DNA of 62,141 nucleotides, taken from Acidobacteriota bacterium. Lineage in GTDB: Bacteria; Acidobacteriota; Terriglobia; Terriglobales; Acidobacteriaceae. Location of the stretch: assembly GCA_018268775.1 (NCBI GenBank), contig JAFDVV010000029.1, forward strand, positions 81,186 to 143,326, given 5' to 3'. Position 1 is the first letter of the stretch. Every line of letters starts with the position of its first letter. This document shows, piece by piece, positions 54,786 through 62,141 of the stretch. The position numbers and the translations under genes are program-made. A model generated the notes under the pieces. The model had not been told where the DNA came from. It worked only from the letters and a program-made list of their open reading frames with translations, and made no database searches.

Positions 54786-55700
54786 ATGCGGAAGTCAGAT
54801 ACCGTTCTCGATCTTGTCGGACAGACGCCGATTCTGCGTCTGAAGGCGCTGGAGCCTGAGGGCGGCGCGGAGATATGGGCGAAGCTCGAATACCTGAACC
54901 CCGGCGGCAGCGTGAAAGACCGCGCCGCGCTGGGGCTCGTGCTCGACGCCGAGCGGCGCGGCGTGCTCAAGCCGGGTTCAACTATTGTGGAGGCGACCGC
55001 TGGCAACACCGGCGTGGGTCTGGCGCTGATCGGCGTCAATCGCGGCTATAAGGTTGTGCTCTACGTGCCGGAGGGGTTCGCCGAGGAGAAGTGCATCCTG
55101 ATGCGCGGACTGGGCGCGACGGTGACTCGCACGCCAGAGGCCGAAGGCATGTCGGGCGCGATCCGGCGGGCGCTCGAGTTTGAGAAACAGACCGACGGGG
55201 CCTTCGCCGCCTTGCAGTTTGAGAATCCCGCAAACCCGGACTTTCACGAGCGAACGACCGCAGTCGAAATCTGGGAGCAGATGGAGGGCCGCGTGGATGC
55301 CTGGGTCTCCGGCGTCGGCTCCGCGGGAACATTCACGGGAGTGGCGCGCTTTCTCAAGAAGAAGCGCACGGAGATTCTCGCGGTCGCGGTCGAGCCGCAG
55401 GGCAGCGTTTTGCAGGGCGGCGAACCGGGGCCACACAAGGTGGAAGGCATCGGGGTCTCGTTTATCCCGGCCACCTTTGATGCGAACGTCTGCGACAGAA
55501 TCATCCGCGTGATGGATCCGCCCGCACTCGATATGGTGAAGCGCCTGGCCGCCGAAGCCGGGGTCTTTGCAGGATCGAGCGCGGGAGCAATGGTTTGCGC
55601 GGCGGTTGAGGTTGCCGCAGAGCTTGGGCCAGGCAAGCGAGTGGTGACTGTTATTCCGGATTCGGCGGAGAGGTATATGTCAAAGGGATTGCTGGGTTAA
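54786..55700 (+). CDS. cysK: Cysteine synthase / cystathionine beta-synthase family PLP enzyme
   Basis: A 304-residue fold-type II PLP enzyme. The PLP lysine lies in LNPGGSVKDRAAL; IVEATAGNTGVGLALIG binds the substrate carboxylate; GVGSAGTFTGVARFL holds the phosphate loop; the end VFAGSSAGAMVCAA is typical. It would make cysteine from O-acetylserine and sulfide, or act as a CBS with homocysteine; sequence alone does not separate these. It begins two bases after the VWFA pair, and a PLP gamma-family gene follows. Confidence 0.9.
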   Translation: MRKSDTVLDLVGQTPILRLKALEPEGGAEIWAKLEYLNPGGSVKDRAALGLVLDAERRGVLKPGSTIVEATAGNTGVGLALIGVNRGYKVVLYVPEGFAEEKCILMRGLGATVTRTPEAEGMSGAIRRALEFEKQTDGAFAALQFENPANPDFHERTTAVEIWEQMEGRVDAWVSGVGSAGTFTGVARFLKKKRTEILAVAVEPQGSVLQGGEPGPHKVEGIGVSFIPATFDANVCDRIIRVMDPPALDMVKRLAAEAGVFAGSSAGAMVCAAVEVAAELGPGKRVVTVIPDSAERYMSKGLLG

Positions 55701-55708
55701 GGAAACCG

Positions 55709-55748
55709 CAGGTCCTTCGACTTCGCTGCGCTTCGCTCAGGATGACAA
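55709..55748 (-). repeat. Dispersed repeat, copy 9 (minus orientation)
   Basis: GCAGGTCCTTCGACTTCGCT followed by GCGCTTCGCTCAGGATGACA. It lies between cysK and the cystathionine gamma-lyase/synthase gene, inside a likely operon. Confidence 0.8.
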
Positions 55749-55767
55749 CGTTTTAGGAGTGTTAACA

Positions 55768-56919
55768 ATGGTAAGTAAGAAGCATGGTTTTGCGACACGG
55801 GCGATTCACGACGGACAGGCCCCCGAGGGGCTGACGGGGGCGGTGAACGTGCCGATCTTTCTGACCTCCACCTACCAACAGGAGGAGATCGGGAAGAACA
55901 AGGGCCATGAGTACGCGCGGCTGACGAATCCGACGCGCGACGCGCTGGAGGAGAGCCTATGCTCGCTGGAGGGCGGGACGAGCGCGCATGTCTTCGGCTC
56001 CGGCATGGCGGCGATTACGGCGATGTGCACGATGATGAAGTCGGGCGACCACGTCGTGTGTTCAGACAACGTCTACGGCGGTACGCAGCGTGTCTTCGAC
56101 AAGGTACTCGCAAACTATGGCCTGAAGTTCACCTACGTCGATACCAGCGTGGCGGAGAACGTTGCCGCCGCAATCACGCCGGCAACGAAACTGGTCCACA
56201 TCGAGACGCCGACCAACCCCATGATGGCGATCACCGACATCCGCGCCGTCGCCGATATCTGCCGCGCGAAGGGTGTCGAGCTGAGTGTCGACAACACGTT
56301 TCTTTCGCCCTATCTGCAACAGCCTATCGCACTGGGCGCAGATATCGTGATGCACTCGACGACGAAGTTCCTCAACGGCCACTCAGACGGACTGGGCGGC
56401 GTGCTGATCTGCACCAAGCCGGAGCAGGCGGAGCGGTTCCGATTCGTACAGAAGTGCACCGGCGGCATTCTTTCTCCGTTTGAGAGCTACCTTCTGCTGC
56501 GCGGCGTGAAGACGCTGGCGGTGCGGATGAAGCAGCACGATGCCAACGGGCGCGCGGTCGCGGACTTCCTCAAAGGTCATAAGTCGGTGAAGAAGGTCTT
56601 CTACCCCGGGCTGGCCGAACACCCGCAACATGAGCTTGCAAAGCGTCAGCAGAACGGTTTCGGCTCGATGATCTCGATCGAGCTTGGCTCGCTGGAGCAG
56701 GCAAACAACTTCGCAAAGCGCCTGCGGCTGGGGTATCTGGCCGAATCGCTGGGCGGCGTGGAGACGCTGATCTGCCATCCGGCGACGATGACCCACGCAG
56801 CAGTGGGGGCCGAGGGCCGCGCGAAGCTCGGGATTACCGACGGACTGATGAGGATATCGGCCGGGATCGAGGACGTGGAGGACATCATCGCGGATCTGGA
56901 CCAGGCACTGCGCGGATAA
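55768..56919 (+). CDS. Cystathionine gamma-synthase/lyase family PLP enzyme
   Basis: A 383-residue fold-type I PLP enzyme of the Cys/Met-metabolism family. Seen: ATRAIHDGQAPEGLTGAVNV, YARLTNPTRDALE (phosphate-binding), FGSGMAAITA, PTNPMM, DNTFLSPYLQQPIALGAD and the PLP lysine in STTKFLNGHSD. GSM and AGIEDVEDIIADL end it. With the neighbouring CBS/cysteine synthase-like gene it may perform transsulfuration (metB or mccB role); which direction is not decidable. The ATG at 55768 has AGGAG eight bases upstream. Confidence 0.92.
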   Translation: MVSKKHGFATRAIHDGQAPEGLTGAVNVPIFLTSTYQQEEIGKNKGHEYARLTNPTRDALEESLCSLEGGTSAHVFGSGMAAITAMCTMMKSGDHVVCSDNVYGGTQRVFDKVLANYGLKFTYVDTSVAENVAAAITPATKLVHIETPTNPMMAITDIRAVADICRAKGVELSVDNTFLSPYLQQPIALGADIVMHSTTKFLNGHSDGLGGVLICTKPEQAERFRFVQKCTGGILSPFESYLLLRGVKTLAVRMKQHDANGRAVADFLKGHKSVKKVFYPGLAEHPQHELAKRQQNGFGSMISIELGSLEQANNFAKRLRLGYLAESLGGVETLICHPATMTHAAVGAEGRAKLGITDGLMRISAGIEDVEDIIADLDQALRG

Positions 56920-56948
56920 CCAATAGCATCCTTACCGAGGACAGAAAA

Positions 56949-56975
56949 GGCTTCCGGGTGCCCGGAAGCCTTTCT
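56949..56975. terminator. Rho-independent terminator
   Basis: Arms GGCTTCCGGG and CCCGGAAGCC with a two-base spacer (effectively a four-base loop) followed by TTTCT, 29 bases after the PLP-enzyme stop. AGAAAA precedes the left arm, so it may also end the DUF3761 gene converging from the right. Confidence 0.88.
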
Positions 56976-57005
56976 CTGCCAATTCCCAAAACTGAGGGAT
57001 GACGG

Positions 57006-57524
57006 CTATTTGGTGCAGGGGTGGTTGTGGTCGGCGTGCGCGCCCATGGCCTTGGCGTCGGCCTCGGACATGTACTTACCCTGCTTGGTCTTGCCGTAGA
57101 AGGTCGTGCCCGAGCAGTGATAGACCTTGGATTCGGTGTTGACCCAGACCATTCCTGGACCTCCACCTGGGGCCTGCGTCATGGACGCTGCACGGGCCGA
57201 GGGCGACATCTTGCCGGAGGCAGCGGGTGCCGCAGCCGGAGCGGCAGCAGGGGCTGGAGCAGCGGCCTTGGGTGCAGGAGCCGGGGCGGGGGCTGGCTTG
57301 GCGGCGGGCGTAGCCGCTGCCGCCGGAGCGGCTGGCTTGGCGGCAGAGGCGGCGAACCACTCCTTGACGCCCTGATGGCCGCGGCAGGCACCGCTCTTGC
57401 TGGCCGAAGAGGTATACGTTCCGTCCTTACATTGTCCGGTTGAGCCCGCCGGGGCCTGCGCCAGAGCGGCGTGGGCAAACGACAGGGAGGTGGCAACTGC
57501 CAGGAGACGAAGCATTGTTTTCAT
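57006..57524 (-). CDS. DUF3761-type exported protein with Ala/Pro-rich linker
   Basis: A 172-residue protein: signal peptide (MLRLLAVATSLSFAHAALAQ), a DUF3761-like module CKDGTYTSSASKSGACRGHQ with GVKEW, a long Ala/Pro linker, and a C-terminal module VWVNTESKVYHC, YGKTKQGKYMSEADAKAMG. Two halves are joined by the low-complexity spacer. Function unknown. AAAGGAAA precedes the ATG at 57524. It converges with the PLP gene at the terminator. Confidence 0.82.
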   Translation of the reverse strand: MKTMLRLLAVATSLSFAHAALAQAPAGSTGQCKDGTYTSSASKSGACRGHQGVKEWFAASAAKPAAPAAAATPAAKPAPAPAPAPKAAAPAPAAAPAAAPAASGKMSPSARAASMTQAPGGGPGMVWVNTESKVYHCSGTTFYGKTKQGKYMSEADAKAMGAHADHNHPCTK

Positions 57525-57845
57525 GAGTTTCCTTTCGGCATTTCGCAAAAGTCGAGCTTTTTGTGGTGCGGGCATATGCTACGCCTAGCCGTGTCAGGTG
57601 TCACTGAAAAATACTTGATGCGCCTCATGTTAAGTACCCGGGCAGCCGATGAAGGGATAGCCAGTGCAGACAGAGTGAAGCAGATTCCTTCGCTGCGCTA
57701 CGGAATGACAAAGAAACAGCTATTCATCAGTACTCCCTCATTTTCTGGCCTTGCCCATTTCGATCAAGGGCCGGGGTTCCTCTTTTGTGGGATAGCAGTG
57801 TGGAAGTTGGGTGCCTAGGCTGTGGATAACTGGAGGCGAAGTCGA
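57525..57845. other. Intergenic region
   Basis: 321 bases without a supportable gene. It contains a minus-orientation dispersed repeat at 57680-57710 (GCAGATTCCTTCGCTGCG then CTACGGAATGACA) and an imperfect inverted repeat GGCCTTG/CAAGGGCC around 57744-57773. The promoter of the DUF3761 gene should be at its left end. Confidence 0.6.
57680..57710 (-). repeat. Dispersed repeat, copy 10 (minus orientation)
   Basis: GCAGATTCCTTCGCTGCGCT followed by ACGGAATGACA, a short member of the family lying alone between the DUF3761 gene and a small membrane-protein gene. Confidence 0.75.
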
Positions 57846-58046
57846 ATGCAAACAACCACGTTGTTGAGCTGGCGCAGCAGGAGCCATGAGGCAAAGCCTG
57901 AGTTCTCGTGGACCCGCAAGGAGAGTTTCGTGGAGAAGCACCAAGTAGGGGAGATCCTTCGCGGCGTGGTCTTCTCGTCGGTCCTGTGGGGACTGCTGGC
58001 AGTCGGCGTCTATGCCGTTTACTCGATGGTACTTGGCGCACGCTGA
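57846..58046 (+). CDS. Small membrane protein of unknown function
   Basis: A 66-residue product MQTTTLLSWRSRSHEAKPEF... with one C-terminal helix (EILRGVVFSSVLWGLLAVGV, YAVYSMVLG). GGAGG is nine bases from the ATG at 57846; an upstream GTG at 57822 is less favoured. The composition fits a real single-span membrane protein. It is followed by the TerC-type gene after about 156 bases. Confidence 0.55.
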   Translation: MQTTTLLSWRSRSHEAKPEFSWTRKESFVEKHQVGEILRGVVFSSVLWGLLAVGVYAVYSMVLGAR

Positions 58047-58202
58047 TCTTCTTTTTTGAAAACGGTATGCTGTCCCGGACGAGATGTGTCTGCGACCGGC
58101 TGCACCAGTCTGACGGCCCCCCCTGAAAAACTGTGGAAGAACCGCCATGCTCCAGGTGGGCCGGGTGCGGGATGCGCCGCCGTTACGGTAGCATCCTGAG
58201 TA

Positions 58203-59144
58203 ATGCAGCATTCCACGCCGGCGAGCTACTGGGTAGGATTTCACCTCTTCGTCTTTACACTGATGGCGCTGGAGTTTGTCTACATACGCTGGCAGCAGAA
58301 GAAGTACGGCGCAGACAAAGTTGTGCACTCCACCTCGGTGGCGGCGACCTGCCTGTGGGTGGGGGCGGCCCTGGCGCTGGCGCTGTTTGTGCTGCGAGCG
58401 ATGGACGCCGAGGGGGCGACGCAGTACCTGGCCGGCTATGCGATCGAAGAGGCGCTTTCGATCGACAACCTCTTCGTCTTCCTTCTGCTCTTCAAGGTCT
58501 TCCGCATCGATGCACCAAACCAGCCCAGAGTGCTCTTCTGGGGAGTTGCGGGGGCCATCGTGATGCGCGGAGCGTTCATCGCCGCAGGCATCGGCTTGCT
58601 GACACGGTTCGAGTGGGTGAGCTATATCTTTGCGGTCGTGCTTCTGATCGCTGCGATCAAGCTGGTAATTCCCGAGGGCGATAGCAAAAAGGAAGAGATT
58701 CCAGGCTGGCTGCGATGGATATCGAGACTGCACCCGGTGAGTCTGCGGCAGGACCGCTTCTTCGTCATCGACTCGGGCAGACGGATGATGACGGTGTTGT
58801 TTCTCGCATTGATAGCGATCGAGGTGACGGACCTGGTATTTGCGATCGACTCGATTCCGGCGGTGCTGTCGATCACGCGGCATCCATTTCTGGCGTACAC
58901 CTCGAACATCATGGCGGTGATGGGGCTGCGGTCGCTGTACTTCCTGCTGGCGCACCTGCTGACGCGGCTTCAGTACCTGCACTATGGTCTGGCGGCCGTG
59001 CTGGCGTTTGCCGCGGTGAAGATGCTGGCGGCGCACCTCTACGAGATCGCCCCGATGACTTCGCTGGCAATCGTCGTCGCGATGCTGGCGATTACAGTCG
59101 TTGCGTCTTTGTTGAAGAAACCGGCGGCCGGGACGGCGGGGTAG
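58203..59144 (+). CDS. TerC/Alx-family membrane protein
   Basis: A 313-residue membrane protein of about nine helices. Signature segments YAIEEALSIDNLFVFLLLF and IAIEVTDLVFAIDSIPAVL carry the paired acidic residues of TerC/Alx transporters. The second is followed by SITRHPFLAYTSNIMAVMGLRSLYF. Alx in E. coli exports manganese; TerC members serve tellurite resistance or metal loading of secreted enzymes. I saw no yybP-ykoY riboswitch pattern in the 156-base leader. Confidence 0.9.
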   Translation: MQHSTPASYWVGFHLFVFTLMALEFVYIRWQQKKYGADKVVHSTSVAATCLWVGAALALALFVLRAMDAEGATQYLAGYAIEEALSIDNLFVFLLLFKVFRIDAPNQPRVLFWGVAGAIVMRGAFIAAGIGLLTRFEWVSYIFAVVLLIAAIKLVIPEGDSKKEEIPGWLRWISRLHPVSLRQDRFFVIDSGRRMMTVLFLALIAIEVTDLVFAIDSIPAVLSITRHPFLAYTSNIMAVMGLRSLYFLLAHLLTRLQYLHYGLAAVLAFAAVKMLAAHLYEIAPMTSLAIVVAMLAITVVASLLKKPAAGTAG

Positions 59145-59187
59145 TTGGAATTTTTCGTCTTTCGAAGAGCGGCCTTTAGAGCAACCT

Positions 59188-59280
59188 GGGCATTCTATGT
59201 CGCGCTTTCAGCGCTTTGTTCATTTGGATTGCTTACCTGGGCCTTCGGCCCAGGCTAGGATATTGCGGGCCGTTGGCCCT
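59188..59280 (+). repeat. Hairpin-rich dispersed element, second copy
   Basis: Very similar to 43513-43605: GTCGCGCTTTCAGCGCTTTG, then ACCTGGGCCTTCGGCCCAGG, then GGGCCGTTGGCCCT, with comparable spacing. It fills most of the spacer between the TerC-type gene and nadB. Confidence 0.8.
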
Positions 59281-59352
59281 TGGTCTGCGGCTCCGCTATA
59301 TTGCGATCCGCTGGCCCTGGATTTTTCTGCTCCGTACCTTCATGGAAACCGC

Positions 59353-60948
59353 TTATATCCGCGACTGGAATCTCAGCTCATCCCGCTGCATGATGGAGTG
59401 CCGTGCCTCGGAGTCGTGCTGTGGATAGTCGTTGCGGAAGTGGGCACCGCGGCTCTCGTGCCGTCCAAGCGCCGATGCAGTGATGATGGATGCGATGGTG
59501 TGCAGGTTGCGCGCCTCGATGGCACGGCGGTTGAGGCCGCGCGGCATAGTGTCTGCAAGGGACGCAAGTGCTCGTTGCATGGTTTCGAGGCCGCTTGCGT
59601 CGCGCAGCAGCCCTGAATGCTTCCACATGTTGGTGCGCAGGTCTTCGATCCAGCGCTCGGTGTTGGCGTCGAGGGTGCTCCCTTCGCCCGATACCTGCGG
59701 CGGAACAGGAGTCTGCTCAACCGATGGAAGACGGGAGGAGTCTGACACCATAGCGTCGGCGGCAAACGCGCCGAAGACCAGGCCCTCGAGGAGCGAGTTC
59801 GACGCAAGACGATTGGCCCCGTGGACTCCGGTGCATGCCGCCTCGCCTGCCGCGTAGAGGCCGGGGAGCGTAGTGCGACCGTGGACGTCGGTGAGGATGC
59901 CCCCCATAAGGTAGTGCGCGGCGGGGCGCACGGGGATGAGGTCGCGGTTGAGCTCGAGGCGGTACTTTGCGAGAAAATGCGAGATGCCGGGAAAGCGCGC
60001 GTGCAAGTCTTTGGTGACGTGGCGCATATCGAGATAGACGGGGCCGTCCAGGCTCTCCATGGTGATGGCGCGGGCTACGACGTCGCGCGGTGCGAGTTCA
60101 AGAAGTGGATGGTAGCGCTGCATGAAACGCTCGCCCTTTGCGTTGACGAGGTACGCGCCTTCGCCGCGCAGGGCCTCGCTCATAAGGAACCGCGGAGCGC
60201 CGGACTGCGAGAAGGCCGTGGGGTGGAACTGGTAGAACTCCATGTCGGAGATCGCTGCACCGGCACGATATGCCATGGCAATACCGTCTCCGGTAGCGAC
60301 TGCGGGGTTCGTGGTGTCGCTGTAGACCTGGCCAGCGCCGCCGCTGGCGAGGAGTGTGGCGCGCGCGTGAATGTTGAGGATGCCGCCTTCGCCATCGAGA
60401 AGCGTCGCACCAGCAACACGACCCGACGCCTGCAGAAGATCGACGCCTGTGGTCCACTCCATCAGGCGAATGTTTGGGATGGCGCGTACGTGACGCAGAA
60501 GCGAGACGGCGATCTCGCGGCCGGTGGCGTCGCCGTTGGCGTGCAGGATGCGTGAGCGCGAGTGCGCGCCTTCGCGGGTAAGCATCAGTTCGCCATGTTC
60601 GCGATCGAAGGCCGTTCCCCACCGGAGCAACTCTTCGACGCGCTTTGGCCCCTGCTCAACCAAAATGTGTGCGGCTTCGCGGTTGACGAGTCCGTCGCCG
60701 GCAGCCAGCGTGTCCTCATAGTGGAGCGCGACGTCTTCCTCGCCGCCCAAGGCGACGGCGATGCCGCCCTGCGCGTATGCGGTGTTCGACTCGGCGAGTT
60801 CTTCCTTGGTGACAACCAGTACAGAGCCTGCGCCTGCAAGTCGAATGGCAGCGCTGAGACCTGCGATGCCTGCGCCGATGACGAGAAAATCTACCTGCTG
60901 CGATGCTGGATCGGTGGCGTGGTCTGGAGATGCTTCGGCTATCGGCAC
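59353..60948 (-). CDS. nadB: L-aspartate oxidase
   Basis: A 531-residue FAD enzyme that oxidises L-aspartate to iminoaspartate for NadA. FAD motif DFLVIGAGIAGLSAAIRLAG, then SNTAYAQGGIAVAL, HSRSRILHANGDATGREI, and catalytic-domain FYQFHPTAFSQSGAPRFLMS with SEALRGEGAYLVN, and AAGEAACTGVHGANRLASNS. The C-terminal helical region follows. The start is a GTG with GAGGA about nine bases upstream. It is divergent from aroB across 72 bases. Confidence 0.95.
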   Translation of the reverse strand: MPIAEASPDHATDPASQQVDFLVIGAGIAGLSAAIRLAGAGSVLVVTKEELAESNTAYAQGGIAVALGGEEDVALHYEDTLAAGDGLVNREAAHILVEQGPKRVEELLRWGTAFDREHGELMLTREGAHSRSRILHANGDATGREIAVSLLRHVRAIPNIRLMEWTTGVDLLQASGRVAGATLLDGEGGILNIHARATLLASGGAGQVYSDTTNPAVATGDGIAMAYRAGAAISDMEFYQFHPTAFSQSGAPRFLMSEALRGEGAYLVNAKGERFMQRYHPLLELAPRDVVARAITMESLDGPVYLDMRHVTKDLHARFPGISHFLAKYRLELNRDLIPVRPAAHYLMGGILTDVHGRTTLPGLYAAGEAACTGVHGANRLASNSLLEGLVFGAFAADAMVSDSSRLPSVEQTPVPPQVSGEGSTLDANTERWIEDLRTNMWKHSGLLRDASGLETMQRALASLADTMPRGLNRRAIEARNLHTIASIITASALGRHESRGAHFRNDYPQHDSEARHSIMQRDELRFQSRI

Positions 60949-61020
60949 AAACGGGGTTCCTCATCTTTGAGGATACCTGCTAACGGGAGGAACATGCCTT
61001 AACGATAGGATGAAGGTATT

Positions 61021-62141
61021 GTGCCTGTGATTCCTCTGAAGACGCCCAGCGCCAGCTACGACATTACGATTGCGTCCGGACTATTGAAGACGCTTGCCTC
61101 ACGACTGAAGAAGTTGAAGGATGGCAAGCCCTATCGCGTCTTCATCGTGACTTCGCCGGAGATATGGGGACTGTGGGGAAAGCAGGTGTTGGCCTCGTTC
61201 GGCAAAGGCGAACAGCCCACGGTGCTGTTCATCCCGGCAGGTGAATCGCATAAGCGTATGCGGACGATCGAGTCGCTGGCTGAGCAGCTTGCCGAGGCAG
61301 GTGCGGACCGCGATGCGCTGCTGGTAGCGTTTGGCGGCGGTGTCGTCGGCGATATGACGGGATTCCTTGCGGCGATCTACATGCGCGGAGTGCCCTATGT
61401 GCAGGTGCCGACGACGCTGCTCGCGCAGGTGGACTCGTCGATCGGCGGCAAGACAGGGACGAACCTTGCTGCGGGAAAGAACCTGATCGGCAGCTTTCAT
61501 CATCCACTAGCGGTTCTGGTGGACTCGGACGTGCTGGCGACGTTGCCGGCTACTGAGCTTCGCGCAGGCTTGCAGGAGTCGATCAAGGCAGGCGTGATCT
61601 ACGACGCGAAGCTGTTTACATACCTCGAGCGCAACGCCGATGCCGTGCTGAAGGGCGATGTGAAGGCACTGACGCATGTGGTGACGGCAAGTGTTCGCGT
61701 AAAGGCCGACGTCGTGGGCAAGGACGAGCGCGAGTCCGGGTTGCGGATGATCCTGAACTACGGGCACACGTTGGGGCACGCGATTGAAGCGGCGACGGGC
61801 TACAAGCAACTGCTGCACGGCGAGGCCGTGGGCTGGGGAAGCATCGCCGCAACGCGCCTGGGCTGGATGCGCGGAATGCTCTCTGAGAGCGATGCGAACC
61901 GCACCATAAATCTGATTCTGCGCTACGGGCCGCTGAGCACATTTCGCGCCACAGCAGAGAAGCTGGTTGCGCTGACTGCGAACGACAAGAAGAACCGCAG
62001 CGGGTCGCTGAGCTTTGTGCTGGCGAAGAAGATCGGCATGGTGGAGATCGTTCGCGATGTTACGAAAGACGAGATGCTCGACGCGGCAGAGTGGATGCTC
62101 GAGTTGATGCGGACTAAGGGGAGCGGCCCTAAAACATCTGC
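61021..62141 (+). CDS. aroB: 3-dehydroquinate synthase (3' partial)
   Basis: 373 residues are visible, from a GTG with AAGG four bases upstream to the end of the window, where the frame is still open. The enzyme converts DAHP to 3-dehydroquinate in the shikimate pathway using NAD+ and zinc. NAD/zinc motifs: [40 protein letters not shown], and [16 protein letters not shown] with zinc-binding histidine, then HGEAVGWG. Only a few residues should be missing. Confidence 0.95.
   Translation, partial: MPVIPLKTPSASYDITIASGLLKTLASRLKKLKDGKPYRVFIVTSPEIWGLWGKQVLASFGKGEQPTVLFIPAGESHKRMRTIESLAEQLAEAGADRDALLVAFGGGVVGDMTGFLAAIYMRGVPYVQVPTTLLAQVDSSIGGKTGTNLAAGKNLIGSFHHPLAVLVDSDVLATLPATELRAGLQESIKAGVIYDAKLFTYLERNADAVLKGDVKALTHVVTASVRVKADVVGKDERESGLRMILNYGHTLGHAIEAATGYKQLLHGEAVGWGSIAATRLGWMRGMLSESDANRTINLILRYGPLSTFRATAEKLVALTANDKKNRSGSLSFVLAKKIGMVEIVRDVTKDEMLDAAEWMLELMRTKGSGPKTS

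Noticed and set aside
55701..55767. SAM riboswitch or T-box before the Cys/Met gene
   Set aside because: The 67-base spacer is occupied by a dispersed repeat and is too short for either.
58047..58202. yybP-ykoY manganese riboswitch before the TerC/Alx gene
   Set aside because: No GGGGAGUA-like and UGGCGACUC-like conserved segments were found in the leader.
57738..59036. Minus-strand ORF (432 codons) opposite the TerC-type gene
   Set aside because: Composition rich in Gln/His/Arg, no motif, and fully covered by the plus-strand membrane protein.

Overview
The window reads as chromosomal DNA of an Acidobacteriota bacterium, class Terriglobia (Granulicella, Edaphobacter or Terriglobus type). 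This is inferred from gene content: an Oar-type TonB-dependent receptor with an N-terminal carboxypeptidase-regulatory domain, two VWFA-related proteins of the acidobacterial type, a Ser/Thr kinase fused to TolB-like and TPR domains, a winged-helix/membrane regulator of a type frequent in this phylum, and short palindromic repeats scattered between genes. The DNA is G+C rich, with many ATGA overlaps and GTG/TTG starts. No rRNA, tRNA, CRISPR array or intact insertion sequence was found.

Region 1 (1-14945) looks accessory. It opens with a 5'-truncated SIS-domain sugar isomerase and an APC permease. Next comes a scar: an internal piece of an Oar-type receptor gene fused to the 3' end of an unidentified gene. 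From 12014 back to 3805 five genes run on the minus strand: FAD oxidoreductase, phosphonoacetaldehyde hydrolase (phnX), OPA-type MFS transporter, large TonB-dependent receptor, and a probable Tat-exported metallophosphoesterase. A membrane-anchored DNA-binding protein and a second OPA-type transporter are transcribed divergently. Together they could form a complete route for an organophosphonate: outer-membrane capture, periplasmic trimming, inner-membrane uptake, oxidation to phosphonoacetaldehyde and C-P cleavage. There is no PhnW transaminase and no PhnCDE ABC transporter. A decayed IS transposase closes the region.

Region 2 (15052-24908) holds ubiX, a coupled nitroreductase-Nudix-hydrolase operon on the minus strand, two exported proteins of unknown function, uvrA and a CPBP membrane protease. 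uvrA and the protease gene carry palindromic repeats inserted in frame.

Region 3 (24920-31076) has a RES-Xre toxin-antitoxin pair preceded by a short relic of a YCII gene. A cluster of four YCII/DGPF proteins, a PhnB-like VOC protein, a tandem DoxX-like membrane protein and an ECF42-type sigma factor follows. An ECF-type promoter candidate lies upstream of the VOC gene.

Region 4 (31232-46000) carries pyrE, mtnA, mscL with a zinc ribbon, an M28B peptidase, a small histone-H1-like protein, a haem-oxygenase-like protein overlapping a kinase-TolB-TPR protein, a large exported anchor-D-type protein, an acyl-CoA dehydrogenase, and tatB-tatC coupled to an M28 glutaminyl-cyclase-like gene.

Region 5 (46315-62141) is mostly housekeeping: nadA, a DUF2203 protein, an EVE-domain protein, a murI-GerMN-amidase operon, a DUF1015 protein, paired VWFA proteins followed by cysteine synthase and a cystathionine gamma-lyase/synthase family gene, a DUF3761 protein, a TerC-type membrane protein, nadB, and aroB running off the end. 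The intergenic repeats often sit in pairs or as inverted pairs and account for most of the non-coding DNA.
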